Shown piece after piece: positions 37,145 to 46,600 of a stretch of 64,000 nucleotides of DNA. This DNA comes from Faecalibacterium sp. (GTDB lineage Bacteria > Bacillota > Clostridia > Oscillospirales > Ruminococcaceae), in NCBI GenBank assembly GCA_029264955.1, contig JARHYC010000010.1, positions 36,753 to 100,752 of the forward strand, in the 5' to 3' direction. Below the pieces are notes generated by a model that was given only the letters and a program-made list of their open reading frames with translations, ran no database searches and was not told the DNA's origin. The position numbers were made by a program, and so were the translations under genes. The first letter of the stretch is position 1; the number at the start of each line of letters is the position of its first letter.

Positions 37145-38410
37145 ATGCAAAAAAGCAGCAAACAAACTCTTTGGACCAAAAATTACACCTTACTGACCGT
37201 TGCTACTGTTTTGGGTGCAGCCGGTGCGGTAGCCGGAAATTTTGCACTTTCCTTTCTAGTGTTTGACGAAACCGGAAGCACACTGGCTGCGGCTTTGGCT
37301 TTAGCAATTCAGTTTATACCAAATATTTTCATCCCACTGCTTGCTGGGCCGTGGTTAGACCGATTACCCCGCAAGCCCTTCTTGGTGCTGGGCGATGCCG
37401 CAAACGGCATTTTATATGCGCTGGCTGGTCTGTTTTTGCTGCGGTATCCGTTTTCTTATATGGGATACCTGTGCTTTATGCTGATTCTGGCGTGTTTGGG
37501 CAGCTTTGATGCGCTGGTCTACAATAGCATTTTCCCCAACTTGATTCCTGCCGGCATGGAGCACAAAGGCTACACCGTTTCTTCTATGTTATACCCGGTT
37601 GTTTCTGTAGTAATGGGGCCGTTGGCGGCCATCATGCTGGACACGCTAGGTGTAGGCGGCATCCTGCTGATTCAAGGTGGGCTTTCTTTGATTGCTGCCG
37701 CAATCGAAAGCAACATTTCTATTCGAGAAGAAAACCGCATGGAAAACAACACCTTCTCCTTTCGCCTTTGGTGGCAGGATTTGAAAGACGGTCTGGCTTA
37801 TTTGAAGCAGGAGCACGGCATTGCAACCATTTTCCTGCATAATGCGGTGACAAGCGGTATCATGCAGGGTACTTATCCCCTGTTGATTGCGTTTTTCCGT
37901 ACTGCGCCGGGTTTTAGTGCGTCCATGTATGCACTGTTCTCTGTAGCAGAATTTTTAGGCCGCAGTTTGGGTGGACTGTTTCACTATCGGGTCAAGATTC
38001 CCAAGGAAAAGCAGTATGGCTTTGTGTTCCTGATTCAGCAAACATACGGAATTATGGATTTGTGCCTGCTGTGGCTCAGCTATCCGCTTATGCTGGTAAA
38101 CCGTTTTATCTGCGGATTTCTGGGTATCAACAGTGCTACCGCCCGTGAAGCCGCCATTCAGTGTTACATTCCGGATACCATGCGTGCCCGCTTGAATGCA
38201 TTCCAGAATATTTTCTTCGGAGTCATCTGCTTTGTGCTAACCTTGTGCATTGGTTTTCTGGGCGAGATATTCCCCTACCGTATCAGCATTTCGCTGTGCG
38301 CATTTGCAGATCTTATCTTTGGCTGGCTAACGATTTGGCGTGTCCGCCGGGATATTTACCCCATCTATCTTTCTCAACCTGCGGAATCCGCCGCCGAAAC
38401 TGAACACTGA
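37145..38410 (+). CDS. MFS transporter (drug/macrolide-efflux-like)
   Basis: 12-TM MFS; LLAGPWLDRLPRKPFLVLGD. Confidence 0.85.
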   Translation: MQKSSKQTLWTKNYTLLTVATVLGAAGAVAGNFALSFLVFDETGSTLAAALALAIQFIPNIFIPLLAGPWLDRLPRKPFLVLGDAANGILYALAGLFLLRYPFSYMGYLCFMLILACLGSFDALVYNSIFPNLIPAGMEHKGYTVSSMLYPVVSVVMGPLAAIMLDTLGVGGILLIQGGLSLIAAAIESNISIREENRMENNTFSFRLWWQDLKDGLAYLKQEHGIATIFLHNAVTSGIMQGTYPLLIAFFRTAPGFSASMYALFSVAEFLGRSLGGLFHYRVKIPKEKQYGFVFLIQQTYGIMDLCLLWLSYPLMLVNRFICGFLGINSATAREAAIQCYIPDTMRARLNAFQNIFFGVICFVLTLCIGFLGEIFPYRISISLCAFADLIFGWLTIWRVRRDIYPIYLSQPAESAAETEH

Positions 38411-38524
38411 TTCTTTGTGGACACTGCGTCGCTTGCCGGATGCAGTTTGGGCAATGCAAACCGCCCCCCCTGAAGGAATGTGCATTTGCGTCTGAAACGG
38501 ATGCTCTGTAAAAAATAATTCCCC

Positions 38525-38560
38525 TGTGCCGCAGGCGATTCAGCCTGCGGCACGTTTTTT
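38525..38560 (+). terminator. Rho-independent terminator
   Basis: GTGCCGCAGGcgattcagCCTGCGGCACGTTTTTT. Confidence 0.9.
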
Positions 38561-38580
38561 GTGGGAAGTGTCAAAATTAC

Positions 38581-38608
38581 TTGTATTTTCTTAGATTCAG
38601 CGTATAAT
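38581..38608 (+). promoter_or_regulatory. Putative promoter (TTGTAT-16-TATAAT) of MATE gene
   Basis: Sequence match. Confidence 0.6.
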
Positions 38609-38653
38609 AGATTCTCGCTGGGCATTTACTGATATTAAATTGAGGTGTAAGGT

Positions 38654-40015
38654 ATGGGTTCAACAAATCAACTGGGCAGCGAAAAAATCTCCCGTCTGGT
38701 ATTCAAAATTGCAATCCCCAGTATGCTGGCGCAGTTTGTCAGCGTACTGTATAGCATTGTCGACCGTATGTATGTAGGCAACATCCCCAACGTAGGCGAT
38801 CTTTCTCTGGCAGGCGTGGGTGTTTGCGGCCCCATCGTTACCATGATCGGTGCATTTGCATTCTTGATCGGCGTGGGTGGTTCTCCCCTTTTGGGTATCG
38901 CTTTGGGCGAAGGCAACCGGGAAAAAGCGGAAAAAATCCTTGCAAATTGCTTTGTCATGCTGTGCGGTGTTTCCGTTCTGGTTACCGCAGCTGCGCTGAC
39001 TTTGAAACAGCCCATGCTGCGTCTGTTCGGTGCAAGTGAAACCATTTATCCCTATGCGAACGCTTACTTTACCATTTATGTCAGCGGCACATTCTTTGCG
39101 CTGCTGTCCAATGGTTTGTATCAATTTGTTGTAGCGCAGGGCTATGCCAAAACCGGTATGTGTTCGGTTATGCTTGGCGCGATCCTGAACATCATTCTGG
39201 ACCCGGTGTTTATCTATGGCTTCCATCTGGGGGTACAGGGTGCCGCAATCGCTACCGTGCTCAGCCAGGCTGGCAGCGCAACCTTTGTTCTGATTTTCCT
39301 GCTGCGCAAAGCGGATATTAAAATCACCTTTGGCGGCTATTCCCGCTCCACCATGCTGCGTGTACTGATGATGGGTTTTTCGCCCTTTATCATCATCGCT
39401 GTCGACAATATTATGATTATCGCCATGAACGCACTGCTGCAAAATTACGGCGGCGCACAGGGCGATACGCTGGTTACTATTAACACCATTGTGCAAAGCT
39501 TTATGCTGGTGATGACCATGCCTTTGGGCGGTATCAGCGCCGGCACCCAGTGCATTTTGAGCTATAACTTCGGCGCACGACGCACCGACCGTGTGCGCAG
39601 TGCACAGAAATACATCATTTGCATGTGCATGGGCTATACCGCAATTTTGTTTATTCTGGCGCGCGTGGCTGGTCCGCTGTTCGTCAGCTTGTTTACCAGC
39701 GACCCCGCTTTGAATGCGCAGACCTGCCATGCAATTCGTATCTGCACGCTGTTTGCAATCCCGCTGGGCGCACAGTACGCTATCGTGGACGGCTTTACCG
39801 GTATGGGTCAGGTTAAATGGGCTTTGACTCTTTCCACCTGGCGTAAATCGGTTTACTTTATTGCGCTGTTCCTGCTGCCGCTGTTTGGTGGTGCTTCTTT
39901 GATTTTCTTTGCAGAGCCGATTTCTGACATTATCGCTTTTGCGGTTTCCATGCCGGTACATCTGTTCATCACACCCAAGATTTTGAAAAAGCGTGAGACT
40001 GCTACTGTCCAATAA
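38654..40015 (+). CDS. MATE family efflux transporter
   Basis: KIAIPSMLAQFVSVLYSIVDRMYVGNIP...; 12 TM. Confidence 0.93.
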   Translation: MGSTNQLGSEKISRLVFKIAIPSMLAQFVSVLYSIVDRMYVGNIPNVGDLSLAGVGVCGPIVTMIGAFAFLIGVGGSPLLGIALGEGNREKAEKILANCFVMLCGVSVLVTAAALTLKQPMLRLFGASETIYPYANAYFTIYVSGTFFALLSNGLYQFVVAQGYAKTGMCSVMLGAILNIILDPVFIYGFHLGVQGAAIATVLSQAGSATFVLIFLLRKADIKITFGGYSRSTMLRVLMMGFSPFIIIAVDNIMIIAMNALLQNYGGAQGDTLVTINTIVQSFMLVMTMPLGGISAGTQCILSYNFGARRTDRVRSAQKYIICMCMGYTAILFILARVAGPLFVSLFTSDPALNAQTCHAIRICTLFAIPLGAQYAIVDGFTGMGQVKWALTLSTWRKSVYFIALFLLPLFGGASLIFFAEPISDIIAFAVSMPVHLFITPKILKKRETATVQ

Positions 40016-40040
40016 ACTAATTTAGGAAATATAAAAAACA

Positions 40041-40083
40041 GAAAATGGCGTGTATCTGATTTAGATACACGCCATTTTCTTTA
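40041..40083 (+). terminator. Rho-independent terminator
   Basis: AAAATGGCGTGTATCTgatttAGATACACGCCATTTTCTTT. Confidence 0.85.
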
Positions 40084-40117
40084 TGCACTGTTTGATTTAT
40101 TGGCATTTAACCCCCAG

Positions 40118-40639
40118 CTATTCCGTACATGTGATTACGCTATCGAGTTTGCCAAAGCGTTGTAAAGCACTGATATACTCTGCAACGACAACATAGCTTT
40201 CCAAATCTTTTTCATCAACGCCTTGAAATGCACAAAGCTCATCCCAAAGCATTGTACTGCCCTCTACCATATAGAAACCACTGGACAAATCCACACCGAC
40301 AAAGATTTGCGTTATTTCACCGCCCCATAAATCTAAAGGGTCCTTATTTTCGGAACGATAAAATTTATGCCCGTTTCCAACATTTTCAAGGTAAAAAGCT
40401 TTCGGTAATGGTAGTTGACCATCCGGTAGCTTTTCTGCAAAAAACGCACTCCGGGAAACATTTTCAGAAATAACTGTCAACACTTCTTCATCCGTTATCT
40501 CTGTAAGAGAGTAGTTTCTTTGCAAGTACTCCAAAAGGTCAGTACCGCTTTTCCTGTTAGGTTGAAGGAAATCTTTATACTGCTCAAATATATTTTTCCA
40601 TTCAGTCAGGATTTCTGGAGTTGGTTTCTGTGTGATCAT
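40118..40639 (-). CDS. Hypothetical protein
   Basis: 173-aa ORF with GGGAGAAAA RBS; no family recognised. Confidence 0.55.
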   Translation of the reverse strand: MITQKPTPEILTEWKNIFEQYKDFLQPNRKSGTDLLEYLQRNYSLTEITDEEVLTVISENVSRSAFFAEKLPDGQLPLPKAFYLENVGNGHKFYRSENKDPLDLWGGEITQIFVGVDLSSGFYMVEGSTMLWDELCAFQGVDEKDLESYVVVAEYISALQRFGKLDSVITCTE

Positions 40640-40792
40640 TTTATTTTCTCCCAAGCAATAGGCATCAAAAGCTTTCTTTCAGCGTTACTGGGCTCCGCAT
40701 CATCGTTAGGAACCATTTCATAAAACCTTTTGGGAAAATACTTCCTTACAGGGTATCCCCGAATTGCCTACACGCTTTTTTGTTACAAACTT

Positions 40793-41683
40793 TTAGGGCA
40801 GCGTATGGGACTGTTTGATGCCCTGATACCAAGTCGGTACCACATTCTGCATATTATCATACCAGCTCAGCACTTCTTCCGCCTGACGCAGCATCACATT
40901 TATTTGTTCTTCCCCAAATGGAATTGCCCACGGGACGGAGCCCAGCGTATTACTGCTGATATAAAGCGCCAACAGCTCCCAGAACAGATGGGGTACCTGA
41001 TTATCAAAATATCCATTTACCATCCCTGTTGCAAACGCCGGCGAAGCCTGTGCTCCCCAAACAATGCGGTTAAATTCTTCCCAGGGATCACCAAAGTCAT
41101 TCCGGTCAAAATCAATGATATAAAGCTGCCCGTCGGTTCCGATCATCATATTTCCGATATGATAATCCCCGTGCTGATAGGTTCTGGGGCGACCTTTTAA
41201 TAATTCTCGGTGCGAATTGATATATTCGATGAAATGATCTCCGCCTTTATACTGGATGGGACACGCTTTGTATTGATTTATCTTATAATCTGCCTTGCGA
41301 TTAAAGTAAACCTCCCAAGGTTCCATATCTTCAGGCGCAGGGATGGTATGGATTTTTTTAAGGATCTGCCCCGCTTCAAAGCCATACGCGTATTGCGCTT
41401 GCTCGGACAGCTGCGGGATTGTTTCCTCTGCATCCACACCATCAATCCATGACTGGACGGAATAAACCCCTTCTTCACAAATCCCGAATGCAATCGGTCT
41501 GCACATGGGGATGCCCGTAGCAGCTACCTGAACCGCAAGGTCATACTCCTGCTTTTTACGGTCATATTCTTCTATGGATGACACACGAAGCAGGTATTTT
41601 TGAAGATTTTCGTCTGTCACACAATACTTCTTATCCTTTGACCAGCCTTTTTCGATGATTTCTTTTGATATGTACTGCATCAT
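40793..41683 (-). CDS. Aminoglycoside phosphotransferase (APH) family protein
   Basis: YQHGDYHIGNMMIGTDGQLYIIDFDRNDFGDPWEEF catalytic loop. Confidence 0.88.
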   Translation of the reverse strand: MMQYISKEIIEKGWSKDKKYCVTDENLQKYLLRVSSIEEYDRKKQEYDLAVQVAATGIPMCRPIAFGICEEGVYSVQSWIDGVDAEETIPQLSEQAQYAYGFEAGQILKKIHTIPAPEDMEPWEVYFNRKADYKINQYKACPIQYKGGDHFIEYINSHRELLKGRPRTYQHGDYHIGNMMIGTDGQLYIIDFDRNDFGDPWEEFNRIVWGAQASPAFATGMVNGYFDNQVPHLFWELLALYISSNTLGSVPWAIPFGEEQINVMLRQAEEVLSWYDNMQNVVPTWYQGIKQSHTLP

Positions 41684-41785
41684 TTCTTATCTCACCTCGA
41701 ATTCGCTTTTCACTTCTTTCTTTTGTCCGGGATATTTTAGAAACAATTGCTATATGGGTATGTACAACTTCTGTCAGGATTTTTG

Positions 41786-42235
41786 TTACACGTCTTCCGT
41801 GTAGGTTTCCAACTCTTCCGCATTGTAGGCTCTTGTCCAATGATACGGCTGCAACTCTTTTAGTTCCACAAACAAAACTTCCCCGTTATCTGTCGTAACA
41901 CCAACCTGCACATCTTCTCCCCAATATCTTAATCGTTCCTGACAAATACCACACGGGGATAATACCTTGAAGGGAGAATTTTCATCGTCCCTAACGACAC
42001 ATAAACAATGGGTAACCTTTTCATTATATTTGTGGGCTTCACACATGGCTCCAACTTCGATACACAATGCCGCAGAACTGTTGCAGGTTTCAATCGCCAC
42101 ACTGGAAAAATAACTATCCTTAGCAGTATGAATCACAGCAGCTCCACCCCAACCCGTTGGGTACCTTTTTTGAATCAACTCTGTTGCAATTTCATACATT
42201 TGCTTTTCGATTTCCCGATTCCTCATTTTCCGCAC
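41786..42235 (-). CDS. Cytidine deaminase-like protein (blasticidin-S deaminase-like)
   Basis: CIEVGAMCEA (CxE) and LSPCGICQERL (PCxxC) zinc motifs. Confidence 0.82.
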   Translation of the reverse strand: MRKMRNREIEKQMYEIATELIQKRYPTGWGGAAVIHTAKDSYFSSVAIETCNSSAALCIEVGAMCEAHKYNEKVTHCLCVVRDDENSPFKVLSPCGICQERLRYWGEDVQVGVTTDNGEVLFVELKELQPYHWTRAYNAEELETYTEDV

Positions 42236-42326
42236 CCTGCTTTCTACCCTCTAATCGTAGAACTAAGCACAAAAGAAAAACTGGTTTGCTGTATCGTTTT
42301 CCGAATATTTCTTTCAGATATTTTTC

Positions 42327-43307
42327 TTACAGTTCTTCTACCGGCGGAAAATGGCGCAGACCTTCCAGTTGTTCTACATGGGTCGCCAGCCAGACGAACA
42401 AATCCGAATAGATCTGCTCTCGGTTGACTTCGTTCAAAATTTCGTGGCGGCCACCCTTATAGATGATGCAGTCCAAATCCTCTATGCCTGTTTGGCGGTA
42501 CAGCTGATGAACCTTTTCCACGCCTTTGCCCAAATCTCCCACAGGGTCGCTGCCGCCGGATGTCAACAAAATCGGCAATTTCTTTGGGATTTTGTCGATA
42601 TTTTCTTTCTTACAGGCAAACTGAACCGCTTCAAGCAATCCCTTAAAACCGTTCAGCGTAAAGGTAAAGGTACAGCGCGGCTCCGCATAGTACTTCTTGA
42701 CCATCTCCACATCACGGCTGAGCCAGCTTCGCTCCGGCTGCTCCCCAGTAGTATCAAAGCCCCGATAAGACCGCCCGTAAATCATTTTTTGCACCATCGG
42801 GCTGCGGTGATGGCTGCCCAGCACAGCACGCATAGCATTCACCACTGCAAGACCGAATGCATTTTTTGCCGGATTGGTGTAGCCTGTGCCCATAATGATT
42901 GCACCGGCAAGGCCTTCGCCGTGCAAAGCCAAATACTTGCGCAGCATAAACGAACCCATACTATGTCCGAGCATAAAGTACGGAAGATTGCCATTTTCTT
43001 TCTGGACGTGCTTGCGCAGCTGGTGCATATCCGCTACCAACACATCACTGGGATTCTTCTCGGCAAAAAAACCATACTCTGCTGCACCGGATACGGAATA
43101 CCCATGTCCTAGATGATCATGACCAACCACCAAAAAGCCGCGTTCTGTCAAGTATTTGGCAAAATCCGCGTAGCGCTCGACATACTCCACCATACCGTGT
43201 GTGATTTGCAGCACCGCAGTATATTTGCCGTCATCGGGCGACCAGCGCACTGCGTGTACGATGGTTTTTCCGTCCTTTGAAGGGAAGGTAAATTGCGTTG
43301 TTTTCAT
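42327..43307 (-). CDS. Alpha/beta hydrolase (lysophospholipase/monoacylglycerol lipase-like)
   Basis: HGMVEYVERYADFAKYLTERGFLVVGHDHLGHGYS; LGHSMGSFM. Confidence 0.9.
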   Translation of the reverse strand: MKTTQFTFPSKDGKTIVHAVRWSPDDGKYTAVLQITHGMVEYVERYADFAKYLTERGFLVVGHDHLGHGYSVSGAAEYGFFAEKNPSDVLVADMHQLRKHVQKENGNLPYFMLGHSMGSFMLRKYLALHGEGLAGAIIMGTGYTNPAKNAFGLAVVNAMRAVLGSHHRSPMVQKMIYGRSYRGFDTTGEQPERSWLSRDVEMVKKYYAEPRCTFTFTLNGFKGLLEAVQFACKKENIDKIPKKLPILLTSGGSDPVGDLGKGVEKVHQLYRQTGIEDLDCIIYKGGRHEILNEVNREQIYSDLFVWLATHVEQLEGLRHFPPVEEL

Positions 43308-43623
43308 AGCAAATCCTCTTTCTGGTAAAATTATAATGATGGTAATATTTTAACACACATAGTTGATTTTTACAACGAAACAGCCCCTATATCTCAAAGA
43401 ATCTACCTGCCGTATTTTTCCTTTTTTCACGTTTCCTCTCCCTTTTTTGACAAAATTGTCCTCGGCTTCCTTTCATCAAAAGAGTCGGCTTGTATGATAA
43501 CCCGCCCCAGCGATTGCACCGCCGCTTCGTACTGATTTCTGTGGATTTTACAACAAAAAGGGAGGTGACCGTTTGGTCACCTCCCAAAATGCTGCGATTG
43601 CAATTTTCGCAACGGGTTGCGTA

Positions 43624-46600
43624 TTATTCAGACAGCTTCTTGCGTTTCTTCAGGATAATAACTGCCCCACCGCTGACCGCTGCCAAAACGACCCACATAC
43701 CAAGATTAGAATGATCGCCGGTAGCGGGAGAAGGCCGGTAGCTGTTGTTCAGATATGCCGTCAAATCCATCAGATTATGGTCTATATTGGGGTTGAAGCC
43801 GTTGGCTGCCAATGTCTTGCCATTAAAGACAAACTGGTCGGCACCGCGGCGGATCACAACTGTGATATCCTTGCCCACAAAGCTTTGCCATACCGAAGCT
43901 GGCACTACCAACTGGCGGCCTGCATCCACCACGACAACCTTTTTGCCGGAAGCGATTGCATTGGCGATAGCACCGTTTGCATTGCCCCAAATCTGCTCGG
44001 GGGTAACCGGCGTGGGGGTCTGCGGTGCGGTCGATTCGTTTTCATTCGGCTGCGGATTGGGGTTTGGTGCCGGGTTCGGCGTCGGCTTTTCGCCCAGATC
44101 CACAGTCACCGTCTTGGTATCGTTGCAGGTCTTATCGTTGGCCTCCAAAGTGGTGATATTCACTGTGGTGGTGCCTTCCGTTTTGGCCGGAACAAAAACC
44201 AAGGTCGTTACTTTTCCGCCTTCCGGCAATTTTTCCACACCTGCTGCATAGCCAACCGTTACTTCGCCATCAGCGCGCAACGCACTGGTCATATAAGGCG
44301 CTTCGCTGCGGATGGTTTTTAAGGTCAACAGCTTGGAATCGTACTGAACCTTTACCAGACCATTGGTAGGAACTACTTCATCAGAGGTTACAACAACCTC
44401 AATGTCCTGCACTGCGCCGCGCATATCTGTGTTGACAACTGTATTTCCAGCGCTCTTCAACGTACCGCTTTCCACAGGGCTTGCGTCGACGGCAGGTTCT
44501 TCTGTGGTTGGGATGTTGTCTGCCGTTTCCGGTTCCTGTACGACAGTGTCCGGCTGCTCGGGCTGGGCTGCGGTTTCCTCTTCCTTCAACATGGGAGTTT
44601 CAGCCTGCACCGGCTGTTCGGGCTGCACAGGGGCTTGCAGATTGTTTTCTTCAGAAACCAGTGGCGCATCCGCCTTGATTTCCTCACCGGTGGTCATATC
44701 AATTTTCTTGACCGATGCACCGATGGGTTCCGACTGTGCGGTCACTGCTTTGTTTGTGGTGTTTGCGGGCTCATTTGCGGTAACTTTTGTCAGTGCAACC
44801 GGCCATACGCCATCGCCCAAATCGCCAAAGAGCTTTGCCTGATAGCTATTGCTCTGCTGATCGAAGGTCAGCTGATACAGCTTGCTGGAAGCTCCGCTGT
44901 AACCAGCGAAATACAGGTTGCCGTCACTGCCTACAACCAAAGAAGAGATGGGGTTATCATCATAGTAAGTGATCTCGTAACCCTGTTCCAGCAGGTCGCT
45001 AGAATAATATTCGGCGCCTGCATTATACGGATACTTGGGGTCATAGTCTGCCGAATCGGGATTTACCTTGTAGGCAAACAATTTCAGCACACCACCCTGA
45101 TTATCCAACAGGTAAAGCAGTTCTGCATCATACTGGGTGCCGTCCGTTTCTGTATACTGAACAGGCCCGCCGGAAGCGATTCCCACAAATTCGTTTGCCT
45201 TGGGGTTATGCTCCTGAATTGCGCTGCTCAGATCCCATGCGTCGCCATTCGGCTTGCCGGTCAAATCCTTTGCAGGAAGCCACAAGGTCATATAAATCAT
45301 ATGCACCAGATCAGCCTTGTCGGAGAATACAGTACTGTATGCCAAGTCGCTCATCTTGCGGGGCCAAGTGGACAGCATCTTAGATGTGCCGGATTCTACT
45401 TTTTTCATGTTGCGGCCGTTACCGCTGCTGACAAAGAAGGTACTGTCATCCTTAGCAGTTGCTGCGATTACGTCCGTATCCAAATCGGTGTTGGCTGTCC
45501 AGTTGTTTTCCTTCTCAAAATTCCAGCTGAACGTGCTGGTTTTGCCGGCCTTATCCGACAAAATACCCTCGACGGTCACCTTAATATCGTTGACCGTTAC
45601 TGTCACGGTATCAGCAATCGCAGAATTCAGGCGAGAGGTTGCTGTAATGGTAGCCGTACCAACACCAACCGCGTTGAGCAGACCCTTGCCATCCACCGTA
45701 ACTACATCCGGATTGCTGGATTCCCAGTGAACCAAACGATCGGTAACATTCCAAGGCCGTACATCGGCAGTCAGCTGATGCTTCTGGCTCTTCATCATAA
45801 AGACTTCATCTTCGGTCAAGGTCAAAGACTCCACCTTGTTGGTCAGCTCCTGATCGGCATTGTTTGCCTTCGGGTCGGGGATGACCAGCGCGGTCAGATG
45901 ATGCATCAAGTCCTCGTGGCGGACAATGCTCTTATCCGGCTTAATCTCATACAGATAGGCGCTATCCTTGATACCGCCCCAACTGGACGGTGCAAAGGTA
46001 TAGCTGATCCAAACCACATTGCCGGTATTTGGATCATACTCCATGCTCTGGATACCCTTGCTTTCAAAAGGCTTTTTGCCGTCACCCATGCACTCGCCCA
46101 CCAACTCGGGCTTTGCCATGGTTTCCTGGGTGTACTTATAAACCTTGCTGGTTCCCAGTTCGTTGGAGTAGAATGTTCCATCCGGCGTGACTGCCAGCGT
46201 GTTGGTGTGAATCCCCACGGTACCCAAATCGGTCAGGGCACCGGTAAGCTTATCCATCGTACACAGGGTAGCCGTACCATCTTTGTTTTGATACACACCA
46301 TAGATCGTATCATTGGTGGGGTTGTATGCCATATCCGTCAGCGGCTGGGTCAGCTTACCCACACGAATGGGATTCAGCAGATCCTCTTTGTGCTGTACAT
46401 ACAGGGCACCGTCTGCCGCCACAGCATAAATGTAGGAATTTGCCATCGTTGCGGCATTCAGCGTCACACCGTTCTTTGCATAGAGGGACAAATCACGGTA
46501 GGTAGCGTTCAGATGAAAGCCTACCCAATAACTGGGGTCATAGTCCACATAGTCCTGATCGTGTGCCATCAGATAAGGCATGGGAACAGGATCGCCGATT

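Noticed and set aside
38660-40012. 450-aa - strand ORF antisense to MATE
   Set aside because: His/Gln/Cys-rich, no TM or domain; the MATE frame is certain
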